64,000 nucleotides of DNA from Lachnospiraceae bacterium (lineage in GTDB: Bacteria; Bacillota; Clostridia; Lachnospirales; Lachnospiraceae), in NCBI GenBank assembly GCA_024691875.1, contig JAILNG010000054.1, forward strand, positions 20,061-84,060. Direction: 5' to 3'. The notes under the pieces are model-generated. The model searched no databases, was not told the origin of the DNA, and saw only the letters and a list, made by a program, of their open reading frames with translations. Shown piece by piece: positions 1 through 7,861 of this stretch. How positions within the stretch are numbered: position 1 is the first letter of the stretch; the number at the start of each line of letters is the position of its first letter. Made by a program: the position numbers and the translations under genes.

Positions 1-242
1 TCCATTATGCAAAGAATGTCAAGGGAACAATTCTGCTTGATCACATCAACAAGTTCATCCCTTTCAGCCACGCTCAAAGGTTTCCCTTCAAAGCCTATGG
101 CGATCTTCTCTTTGCCGAAAAGCTTTGAAGCATGTTTAAAATACTCTGCCGTTTCGGCTTTTATTTCTTCAAAGGATGCGCTCAATCCGATGTTTACGGA
201 AAGGCCGTATTTATTCCCCTTTAATGAAATTATACCGCTCAT
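1..242 (-). CDS. minC: Septum site-determining protein MinC, N-terminal part (cut by window edge)
   Basis: The first 80 codons of a gene that runs off the window start. The translation (MSGIISLKGNKYGLSVNIG...) resembles the N-terminal domain of MinC, the FtsZ assembly inhibitor that works with MinD to block division at the poles. The start is ATG at 242, preceded by an AGGAGG ribosome-binding site at 247-252. It lies 11 nt after the PBP2 gene, so it is the next gene of the mreBCD-pbp2 operon. The mre-pbp2-min order is a common cell-shape and division cluster in Firmicutes. MinC identity rests on a short N-terminal segment plus context. minD and minE would be expected beyond the window but are not visible. 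Confidence 0.8.
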   Translation of the reverse strand, partial: MSGIISLKGNKYGLSVNIGLSASFEEIKAETAEYFKHASKLFGKEKIAIGFEGKPLSVAERDELVDVIKQNCSLDILCIM

Positions 243-253
243 TTAACCTCCTG

Positions 254-3073
254 TCAGTCTCCGATGAATTCGATTTCTCCAAGATCGGTATCATCAACAA
301 TGTGATAATAATCCTTGTATATGTCACTGACAAGAATTGCGGCGTTTGTTCCTGAATAACCGTTTGTTATTACGGCAACAACACTTGTTTCCGGATCGCT
401 GCTCGGAGCGAAACTGACTGTAAGGGCGTGCGCCGCGTTGTTGTCCGAAACTTCCGCAGTACCTGTTTTGGCGGCAACTTTATAAGGAATCTTCGAAAAA
501 GCTTTCTTAAGTGTATTCGAAGAACTGATAACCATTTCCATTCCGTTATGTATAGCAGACCAGTCATTGTCGGAAAGTCCTTCGATCTGACGTGAGATCT
601 CGGGAACACTTGCATAAAGGCAATTTCCGTCTTTGTCGGTAATCTTTGAGATCATTGTGAGCTTGTAGACATTTCCGGAAGTGGCGATGGCGGTAGCATA
701 TCTCGAAAGCTGCGTAACCGTGAACTTGTGACCGTATCCGATGGAAGAACGAACAGCATCGGAATCGGAAAATGCAGGTTCCGCTTCGCTGATCTCCACA
801 CCGGAGTTTTCCGTAAGTCCGAACAGAGCACCCGTTTCATTAAGTAATGTAATACCCTGTGAATCCGAGTACTTTTCCAGGCCTTTTGTAGCAAGTCTGT
901 AACCAACTTCGTAGAAATAATAGTTACAGGAATTTCTTATTGCATAAGCCAGAGTCTGAGCTCCGTGACCTTTTGTGTACCAACAGCTGGGGCTGGGGTC
1001 TATCTTGGTAAAAATAACTTCATCCTGAATTTTTTCCGTGGACGTAAGCACTTCATTTAAAATGCCCGCAACAGCAACCAAAGGTTTAATGGTTGAACCG
1101 GTGGGGATTCTCATCTGCGTCGCACGGTTATACAGAGGATTGCTGGCATCGCCGAGAAGCTGAGAATAGTAATCCCAATCAATCTTATTTGCCAAAAGGT
1201 TATTGTCATAACTCGGGTAAGTGACCATGGCGATGACCTCTCCCGTCTTGCAATCCGTTTGTACCACAGCACCGTTATAAGGCTCTATGGCCAGCATAGC
1301 CGGAGTGATCTTAACCTTCTTGATCTTGTCTACGAAAAAGTCATAAGGCGCGATCTCGAAATTGATCAACTTTCTATAATCCTCTTCGTTATATTCTATC
1401 ACACTTTGGTCAAATAATAAAAGACAAATTTCTCTTCCTGTCAAATTATATGAAAAAATTAAATCATGGAAGATCATAAGGCTGAAGCTCTCACTGTCAA
1501 AAATCGCATCAAATGTCATTTCCATCAGTGTTTCATAGACTTCCTTCGTCGTATAATACTTACCTTCGATACCCAAAGCTTCCAGATCAACCCATTCTTT
1601 GTTGATACAATGCTCTATATATTCATAAAAGCTGATCTGATCGTAATCGTAAGCAACATAAACCGGATCGCTTGTATCTATCTTTGACGCCGTAATGAAC
1701 TTATGCTCCTTCATTTCAGAATAAAGATAGGCAAGATACTTCTGAACATTCTCGGACAAAGATGAAGAAAGCTGTGTGTTTCCGTATTTGGTGTAGACTC
1801 TTAATGCCTGCATCATGGATTCTCTGAATGATATATAAAGGGCATTGACCTGCTTCTCATTTAAAGACACATTATCTTCCGAAAGTTTGTCAATATTGAT
1901 CACATGATTTGCAAACAAAGCATAGTAACACTCATAGATAGGAATATTGATATCATCCGAGCTTTCTCCCTTTGTACCGTAATCAAGCGTTTTAACTATA
2001 TTTGATGCCAACACCGAAGCAATGTTCTTTTCAAGAAGATAGAAGTACTCTTTTTGAAGTTTGGCATCCAAAGAAAGATAAACATTCTGTCCGGGGACAG
2101 GTTCAGAGATCATCTCTGTGCCAATGATCCTTCCGGAGCGATTGAGAGTAACCTTTTCGACTCCCTTTACACCCGAAAGAATGTTTTCATATGCGGCTTC
2201 TATGCCTGTTTTACCGATGTAATCGGTAGATGTGTAGTTTTTTTCTTCGGAATCGCTGCTCAGCTTTTCCAGTTCTTCTTCGTTAATAAGTCCGGTGTAA
2301 CCGATTATGTGAGCAAAATACTTGCTGTAATGATAGATCCTCTTTGTCTGCTGTTCAACGGAAACGCCGGGAAGTTCTCCGGAAGCCTCCATCAAAGCTG
2401 CTATGGTTTCTGTGTCTATGTTTGTTGCGACAGTATATCTGGTGGAATTATCCGGTGTTGTAAAGTAGGCATATCTCACCGCGGCAATGTCAAGTCTTTC
2501 TCTCATGGTCAGATCATCCGAGATTCCGAACATGGCAGAGGTTTTGTCGCCGTGGCAAAGGAAATCAAAAACTTCTTCAGCAGTTGCATTTCTTTGATTC
2601 TCCGACAGATTATTGACGGATCTTAAACCGTAGGCGTTTTTCTTGAAACGCAGCTCCGCATTCCCCGAAACATTGAAGACCAGTTTTCCGTTTGGATCTT
2701 CTTCAATGCAGAAAGCAAATTCCGGAGCCACTCCGTGACTTCTTAAAATGTTGCAGAGTTTTAAGATCATTTCGTTTTTTTGAGCATTTCCGGAGAGATT
2801 CGCGGACTGTTCAAGAAAAACAGAATAGGAAAGCTCGTTTCCCGCAAGAAGTACTCCGTTCTTATCGTAGATCAGACCTCTCGTGGCAGGAATGTATCTG
2901 TATTTGACGGTGTAGTACTCTTCGCTTCCTTTTTTTGTGACGCCCTTAACGATCTGGAGATTATAAAGTCTGAAGATCAAAAGAACGGATAAAAATAAAA
3001 AAGCAAGAGAAACATAAAACAGTCTTGAAGTAAGAACATCCTTTATTCTGTTTAAAAAATTATCTTCATTCAT
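254..3073 (-). CDS. mrdA: Penicillin-binding protein 2 (elongation-specific transpeptidase), long form
   Basis: Class B penicillin-binding protein that cross-links peptidoglycan during side-wall elongation with the MreBCD complex. One N-terminal membrane anchor (about residues 18-40) precedes the dimerisation domain. The transpeptidase motifs are intact: STIK (Ser about 661), SCN (about 716) and KTGT (about 870). At 939-940 residues it is much longer than the roughly 600-700 of typical PBP2. The excess is about 250 residues inserted between the LSLDAKLQ segment (about 335) and the start of the transpeptidase fold (GAVVQTDCKTG, about 602). The insert is rich in acidic and aromatic residues and should lie outside the cell. 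An in-frame TTG at 3076 precedes ATG 3073, which I prefer. The start overlaps the end of mreD by 8 bp. Confidence 0.93.
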   Translation of the reverse strand: MNEDNFLNRIKDVLTSRLFYVSLAFLFLSVLLIFRLYNLQIVKGVTKKGSEEYYTVKYRYIPATRGLIYDKNGVLLAGNELSYSVFLEQSANLSGNAQKNEMILKLCNILRSHGVAPEFAFCIEEDPNGKLVFNVSGNAELRFKKNAYGLRSVNNLSENQRNATAEEVFDFLCHGDKTSAMFGISDDLTMRERLDIAAVRYAYFTTPDNSTRYTVATNIDTETIAALMEASGELPGVSVEQQTKRIYHYSKYFAHIIGYTGLINEEELEKLSSDSEEKNYTSTDYIGKTGIEAAYENILSGVKGVEKVTLNRSGRIIGTEMISEPVPGQNVYLSLDAKLQKEYFYLLEKNIASVLASNIVKTLDYGTKGESSDDINIPIYECYYALFANHVINIDKLSEDNVSLNEKQVNALYISFRESMMQALRVYTKYGNTQLSSSLSENVQKYLAYLYSEMKEHKFITASKIDTSDPVYVAYDYDQISFYEYIEHCINKEWVDLEALGIEGKYYTTKEVYETLMEMTFDAIFDSESFSLMIFHDLIFSYNLTGREICLLLFDQSVIEYNEEDYRKLINFEIAPYDFFVDKIKKVKITPAMLAIEPYNGAVVQTDCKTGEVIAMVTYPSYDNNLLANKIDWDYYSQLLGDASNPLYNRATQMRIPTGSTIKPLVAVAGILNEVLTSTEKIQDEVIFTKIDPSPSCWYTKGHGAQTLAYAIRNSCNYYFYEVGYRLATKGLEKYSDSQGITLLNETGALFGLTENSGVEISEAEPAFSDSDAVRSSIGYGHKFTVTQLSRYATAIATSGNVYKLTMISKITDKDGNCLYASVPEISRQIEGLSDNDWSAIHNGMEMVISSSNTLKKAFSKIPYKVAAKTGTAEVSDNNAAHALTVSFAPSSDPETSVVAVITNGYSGTNAAILVSDIYKDYYHIVDDTDLGEIEFIGD

Positions 3074-3575
3074 CAAGGATGCCTTCCGATCTTAAAAGCA
3101 GTTTGTTTACAAATAAGAACAAGGGGTAAAATAAAACTGCCACGATCAAAGTGTAAAGAGCTCTCGGAAAGATCGTATTTACGATGTAAGCCCCGAGGGA
3201 TGTTTTTCCCATAAGAAAAAAGCCCGTAATGTAATAACATATCGAGTAAAATAATTCCCCCGAAAAGATCATTACGGCAGGAAGCCAAATGTTACGAGGT
3301 TCAAATACACGATTGGAATAGCCCGCCAAAAAACCTGTGAACATGTAGATCAAGGCACAGACGCCGATGGTTTCGGCAAACAGCAGGTCCAGAAGAAGGC
3401 CCGAAAAGAATCCTGTTACGATAGCCTGCTTCTGCCCTTTTGTGTATGCAATGGCAATGATCAGGATCAAAATGCAATCGGGAACCACGCCGGACACCCT
3501 GAAGTAGGAAAACACAGATGTCTGTAACAAATAACACAATATGATCTCTGCAAAATAGACGATATATCGGATCAT
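3066..3575 (-). CDS. mreD: Rod shape-determining protein MreD
   Basis: Small integral membrane protein of 169 residues, almost entirely hydrophobic, with about five predicted membrane segments. It sits between mreC and pbp2, the invariant position of mreD. MreD is a partner of MreC and the elongation complex that links cytoplasmic MreB to periplasmic-side wall synthesis. The start ATG at 3575 overlaps the mreC stop by 4 bp, which suggests translational coupling. The sequence itself is poorly conserved in this family, so the call leans on length, hydrophobicity and position. Confidence 0.9.
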   Translation of the reverse strand: MIRYIVYFAEIILCYLLQTSVFSYFRVSGVVPDCILILIIAIAYTKGQKQAIVTGFFSGLLLDLLFAETIGVCALIYMFTGFLAGYSNRVFEPRNIWLPAVMIFSGELFYSICYYITGFFLMGKTSLGAYIVNTIFPRALYTLIVAVLFYPLFLFVNKLLLRSEGILDE

Positions 3576-4471
3576 AAATCTTCTTTTTCCTTTAACACAG
3601 TGATTATAAGGACTTCGTCCAGCTTTTGAAAATCCACCGCCGGAACGAGAACCGCTTCTTTGGTCATGTTACTTGAATCCAGTTTTATATCTTTGATGTA
3701 TCCGATAAGAATTCCGGAAAGATAGCGATCGCTGATGTGCGAAGTGACAACCTCTTCATTTTCGATGACTTTTGATTCTTTGGGAAGCATGGAGATTTCA
3801 ATGGTTCCGTTTTTCCTTAAAGAACTCATGTCTCCGCTGACCATACAGGTGTCTCCCGAAGAAGAGATCATTGCTGATACATTGGAATTGTCGTCGATGA
3901 TCGATTTCACGACAGCTGTATTCTTACGGACATCCGTAACGATGCCGACAAGGCCGTTACCTGCAATAACGTTCATATCCTTTTGGATCCCGTCTTCACT
4001 GCCCTTGTCAATGGTAAAAATGTCATACCACCCGTTACTTTCACGGGCAATGATCCTGGCAGCAACCTTCGGAAAATCCGAGTACTTGCTGTCAAGTTCA
4101 TAAAGCTTTCTGAGAGCGTCAAGTTCGTACTTGTCCTGACTTGCAAGTCTCGCTTTTGATGTCGTTTCTTCAAGCAGAGCTTTAAGTTCGGCATTTTCAG
4201 CTTTCAGTTCCTCATAGCTCTCATGTCTCTTGATCCTTGAAGCGATTCCTGTTCCCACATGATTAATGCCTTCCTGCATCGGACTCACGACAGCGTCCAC
4301 CACATTTTTAACCGGCTTTACTATGTTGGGAAATCTGTAGGATACAAACATGATAACAAAGCATATAAAGCTCAAAATGAAAAGGATATGCTTCGGAAGC
4401 AATGCTATTCTGTTCTCACCGGAGTTGTGTCTGCGTCTTGCAGCCAACCTCTTTCTTCTTCCGTTGTCCAT
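3572..4471 (-). CDS. mreC: Rod shape-determining protein MreC
   Basis: Scaffold of the cell-elongation machinery, 299 residues. A basic cytoplasmic N-terminus (RRKRLAARRR) is followed by one membrane span (about residues 27-46), a coiled coil (about 75-115, ESYEELKAENAELKALLEE) and the C-terminal double beta-barrel domain. The motif VGIVTDV and the repeated beta-rich pattern fit the MreC core. It begins 10 nt after mreB and overlaps mreD by 4 bp, so it is certainly co-translated with its neighbours. Confidence 0.95.
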   Translation of the reverse strand: MDNGRRKRLAARRRHNSGENRIALLPKHILFILSFICFVIMFVSYRFPNIVKPVKNVVDAVVSPMQEGINHVGTGIASRIKRHESYEELKAENAELKALLEETTSKARLASQDKYELDALRKLYELDSKYSDFPKVAARIIARESNGWYDIFTIDKGSEDGIQKDMNVIAGNGLVGIVTDVRKNTAVVKSIIDDNSNVSAMISSSGDTCMVSGDMSSLRKNGTIEISMLPKESKVIENEEVVTSHISDRYLSGILIGYIKDIKLDSSNMTKEAVLVPAVDFQKLDEVLIITVLKEKEDL

Positions 4472-4481
4472 TCGTTTTCAA

Positions 4482-5507
4482 TCAACCTATATGAGCAATC
4501 TGATTTGCCGCAAAAGCAATGCTGCTGTAACGTCCGCCCTCTTCGATAATGATTCCGAGGCCGTTAACCACATTATCCGAAGGATCATCGCAGATATGGA
4601 TGTCCAGCTCGGTTTCCTGATGGAAAAGCTTGTCCAGCTTTCTGATCTTCGCTGAGCCACCGGAAATAAATACTCCCGAGTCAATAATGTCAGCCGACAG
4701 TTCGGGGGAAACCTTTTCAAGCAAAGACTTAACATTGTCCACAAGTGAATGCAAGCTTTCTGTGATGGTCTCCGTTACAAATTCCGAATCGATCTCCATA
4801 TCGATAGGAAGTCCCGAAATTACATCCTTACCAAAGATCTTCGCTGTGAGATGCTCGGGCTCCATCGCAAATGCAAGCTCTTTCTTTAAGAACTCAGCGG
4901 TTGCATTACCGATGATGAGATTGTATTTTTTTCTTACGTTATTGATGATAGCTTCATCAAAGTTGTTTCCGCCGACAGGAACGAGTTTACTTGAAACTAT
5001 CCCTCCGATGGACATAATGGAGATCTCGGTGGTGTTGGCTCCGATGTCAACAACCATTGCTCCGCTGGCGTTCATGATCTCTATGCCTGTTCCGATGGCG
5101 CAAGCGACAGGCTTCTGAACAATCCTTACTTTCTTGGGCTTTGCAATACAATTGGAAGCCAGATCGAAGTATGCTCTCTGTTCAACTTCCGTAATATCTG
5201 TGGGAGTTGCTACGATGATCTCCGATCCCGTGATCTTTCCGTACTTTTTCTCGATCTTTGCAAAAGCTTCGTTAAGTAACAAAAGCATATTCTTAATGTC
5301 CGCAATTACTCCGTTCTTTACGGGGTAAGTGATTGTATAATTATCGGGAGCCTTGCCAAGCATATTGAATGCTTCGTTTCCGATGGCTACAGGCTGGCCG
5401 TTAAAGATCGCGATCAGATTTTTTTCGTCAAAGATAACGCCTTCGTTTTTCTTATAGATCTTAATGGAGCTGGTCCCGAAGTCGATACCGAATACTCTTG
5501 ATGCCAT
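4482..5507 (-). CDS. mreB: Rod shape-determining protein MreB (bacterial actin)
   Basis: Actin-like ATPase that forms membrane-associated filaments guiding lateral wall synthesis. The N-terminal phosphate-1 loop GIDFGTSSIKIY and the second loop VVDIGANTTEISI are visible, and the C-terminus carries the adenosine motif VFISGGSAKI. The 341-residue length matches MreB/Mbl/MreBH. It is the first gene of the mreB-mreC-mreD-mrdA-minC operon, with a strong ribosome-binding site (AGGAGG, 9 nt before ATG 5507) and its own promoter upstream. Which MreB paralogue it is cannot be decided from this window, but position next to mreC favours MreB itself. Confidence 0.95.
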   Translation of the reverse strand: MASRVFGIDFGTSSIKIYKKNEGVIFDEKNLIAIFNGQPVAIGNEAFNMLGKAPDNYTITYPVKNGVIADIKNMLLLLNEAFAKIEKKYGKITGSEIIVATPTDITEVEQRAYFDLASNCIAKPKKVRIVQKPVACAIGTGIEIMNASGAMVVDIGANTTEISIMSIGGIVSSKLVPVGGNNFDEAIINNVRKKYNLIIGNATAEFLKKELAFAMEPEHLTAKIFGKDVISGLPIDMEIDSEFVTETITESLHSLVDNVKSLLEKVSPELSADIIDSGVFISGGSAKIRKLDKLFHQETELDIHICDDPSDNVVNGLGIIIEEGGRYSSIAFAANQIAHIG

Positions 5508-5532
5508 TTTAAAATGTCCTCCTTGATATCAT

Positions 5533-5583
5533 GTGTAACATAAACGTTACACGGATTGTATCATTTTACCCCATTATTTTCAA
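5533..5583 (-). promoter_or_regulatory. Promoter of the mreB operon with a dyad at the start site
   Basis: Sigma-A type promoter with -35 TTGAAA (5578-5583), a 17-bp spacer and -10 TACAAT (5555-5560). A perfect 7-bp inverted repeat GTGTAAC / GTTACAC (5533-5539 and 5546-5552, 6-nt loop) begins a few bases after the -10 and spans the expected start point. It could be an operator or a 5' stabilising hairpin. The only other content of the 137-nt gap to ynbB is the repeated hexamer CCTCAG around 5596-5610. Confidence 0.65.
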
Positions 5584-5644
5584 CCTTTCTGAGGTTTTAA
5601 ACTGAGGCACTTTTGTGTCATTATTTATGTCATTTTACAAGAAT

Positions 5645-6922
5645 TTACAAATTGATCAGTCCCGCATTGACCATTTCCTGAAAAGACTTCATTATGCCCA
5701 GTTTTGCATGATACCAGGTAAGTCCGCCCTGAAAATAAACAGCATAAGGCGGATACAGAGGCCCGTCAGCCGATAATTCGATAGATGAACCCTGAATGAA
5801 TGCACCCGCAGCCATGATAACATCCGAATGATAACCGGGCATGGGCCAAGGTTCCGGAGTAACATAGCTGTCAACAGGAGCGGCAGACTGTATGCCTTTG
5901 CAAAAAGCAATAAGTCCTTCGGGTGATCCCAGCTTAACGGCCTGAATGATGTCGTAACGCTCTTCCGTTGCATCGGGCACGCATTCAAAGCCATTTTTTT
6001 CATAAAGATTTGCCGCAAAGATCGCTCCCTTTAATGCACCCGCAGTAACAACGGGAGCAAGGAAAAGTCCCTGGAAGAAAGATCTGTTGAGGCCCAGAGT
6101 TGCTCCTACTTCTTTTCCGAGGCCGGGGGCTGTAAGACGAAAAGCACAGTTTTCAATAAGATCTGCTCTTCCTACAATGTAACCTCCGATGGGAGCAAGT
6201 CCTCCGCCCGGGTTCTTGATCAAAGATCCGACGCAAAGATCCGCTCCAACGTCTGTAGGTTCGATGGTTTCGACAAATTCGCCGTAGCAATTGTCTACCA
6301 TGCAGATAACCTCGGGCTTAACAGACTTTATGAAAGAAACCAGTTCTCCGATCCTCTCAACGGAAAGCGTTTTTCTGGGTTCATATCCTTTTGAACGCTG
6401 TATTGTAACCAGCTTCGTTTTTTCGTTAATGGCATTTTTGATGCCTTCAAGATCAAAATCACCGTTGGAAAGAAGATCTACCTGAGAATAAGTAACTCCG
6501 TACTCTGCCAAACTGCCCTTCTGCGGTCTGATGCCGATAACGCCTTCCAACGTGTCGTATGGTTTACCGACAGGGGAAAGGATCTCGTCTCCGGGACGAA
6601 CATTTGCGGAAAGCGCAATGGTTAGAGCGTGTGTGCCGCAGGTAAGCGTAGGACGTACAAGAGCATCTTCAGCATGGAAAATATCGGCATAAACCTTCTC
6701 GAGTGTCTCTCTCCCGGCATCGTCGTATCCGTATCCGGTTGAACTTTCAAAATGCTCGGCAGCTACTCTGTTTTTCTGCATGGCATTAATTACTTTTAAC
6801 TGGTTGATCTCTGCGATCTCATCGATCTTCTCAAATCTTTCTTTTAAACCGACAAGAACTTCATCCGCAAAGTTCAATACTTTCTTTGAAATTCCCAATT
6901 CTTCGTAAATCTTATCTTTCAT
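5645..6922 (-). CDS. ynbB: PLP-dependent YnbB/methionine gamma-lyase-like protein (aluminium resistance family)
   Basis: 425-residue PLP enzyme of the Cys/Met-metabolism fold. The likely Schiff-base lysine is in VGSLIKNPGGG, and GTHALTIAL is the expected PLP phosphate-binding region. It resembles the family annotated as aluminium resistance protein or methionine gamma-lyase, to which B. subtilis YnbB belongs; the true substrate is not established for most members. It is the last gene of the mutS-mutL-miaA-ynbB transcription unit, 18 nt after miaA. A miaA-ynbB neighbourhood also exists in B. subtilis (there with hfq between). The start at 6922 has a GGAG 7 nt upstream. I see no convincing terminator in the 137 nt that follow. 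Confidence 0.85.
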   Translation of the reverse strand: MKDKIYEELGISKKVLNFADEVLVGLKERFEKIDEIAEINQLKVINAMQKNRVAAEHFESSTGYGYDDAGRETLEKVYADIFHAEDALVRPTLTCGTHALTIALSANVRPGDEILSPVGKPYDTLEGVIGIRPQKGSLAEYGVTYSQVDLLSNGDFDLEGIKNAINEKTKLVTIQRSKGYEPRKTLSVERIGELVSFIKSVKPEVICMVDNCYGEFVETIEPTDVGADLCVGSLIKNPGGGLAPIGGYIVGRADLIENCAFRLTAPGLGKEVGATLGLNRSFFQGLFLAPVVTAGALKGAIFAANLYEKNGFECVPDATEERYDIIQAVKLGSPEGLIAFCKGIQSAAPVDSYVTPEPWPMPGYHSDVIMAAGAFIQGSSIELSADGPLYPPYAVYFQGGLTWYHAKLGIMKSFQEMVNAGLINL

Positions 6923-6940
6923 TCTGTGACTCCAATCGTC

Positions 6941-7861
6941 TTAAATCAGACTAATCATCTTTCTTAAAATTTCTTCGTCCGACATAACGCTCTTGTCGAA
7001 CCATACAACATCCGGCTCTCTTTTAAGCCAGGTTATCTGTCTTTTTGCAAAATGCCGCGTATCTCTTTTGAGGATATAGACCGCCTCATCAAAAGTGATC
7101 TCATTCGCAAGGAAAGCAGCGATCTCTTTGTATCCCAGTCCCTGCATGGAGACATTGGATCTCTCCACTCCTGATTCGAGCAATCTCTTTACCTCATCCA
7201 CCAGTCCCTGTTCAAGCATCAGATCTATTCTTTTTTCAATCCTGTCATAGATAATGCTTCTTTCATAGGTCAATGCAAAATAGTGATGATCGTAGGGAGA
7301 AGTTTTGGACCGCTGCTCTTTATTATGGTCCGAAATTTTACCTTTGCTCTTTTCGTAAAACTCCAAAGCACGTATCACTCTTTTTACATTATTCGGATGG
7401 ATGCTTTCCGCAGCCTCGGGATCAACTTCCTTTAATCTGCTGTGTAAAGCTTCGGAACCTTTTTCTTTGGCTTCCTCTTCCAAAGAATGTCTGAAACTCA
7501 TGTCATTATCGTTTTCCGTAAAATCAATGTCATAAAGCAGAGCTTGAATGTAAAAGCCCGTTCCTCCGACAACAACAGGGATCCTGTCTTTACTTTGAAT
7601 CTCTTTGACGGCTTCTTTTGCTCTTTTGGCAAACTCCACCACATTAAAATCTTCGTGAGGATCCAAAATGTCGATCAAATGATGAGGAATCCCCTGCATT
7701 TCATCTTTTGTGATCTTTGCCGTACCGATGTCCATACCTTTGTAAACCTGCATGGAATCCGCAGATATGATCTCTCCGTTTATTCTTTTTGCAAGATCGA
7801 TGGAAATTTTTGTTTTTCCGACTGCAGTGGGACCTGCAATGATCACTAATTTATTATTCAT
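6941..7861 (-). CDS. miaA: tRNA dimethylallyltransferase MiaA
   Basis: Transfers a dimethylallyl group to A37 of tRNAs that read codons starting with U. The P-loop GPTAVGKT (residues 10-17), the DSMQVYKGMDIGT segment and the VGGTGFY motif are diagnostic. I place the start at ATG 7861, which overlaps the mutL stop as TAATG, giving 306 residues, close to the family norm. A longer reading to 7936 would overlap mutL by 76 bp and adds a non-conserved N-terminus. It uses the isoprenoid substrate DMAPP, whose synthesis genes (dxr, ispG, ispH) also lie in this window. Confidence 0.95.
   Translation of the reverse strand: MNNKLVIIAGPTAVGKTKISIDLAKRINGEIISADSMQVYKGMDIGTAKITKDEMQGIPHHLIDILDPHEDFNVVEFAKRAKEAVKEIQSKDRIPVVVGGTGFYIQALLYDIDFTENDNDMSFRHSLEEEAKEKGSEALHSRLKEVDPEAAESIHPNNVKRVIRALEFYEKSKGKISDHNKEQRSKTSPYDHHYFALTYERSIIYDRIEKRIDLMLEQGLVDEVKRLLESGVERSNVSMQGLGYKEIAAFLANEITFDEAVYILKRDTRHFAKRQITWLKREPDVVWFDKSVMSDEEILRKMISLI

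Noticed and set aside
2054-2626. 190-codon plus-strand frame opposite the PBP2 gene
   Set aside because: Antisense shadow; Cys-rich translation with no family resemblance.
5508-5644. Terminator after ynbB
   Set aside because: No stem with a T-tract was found; the gap holds the mreB promoter and short repeats only.
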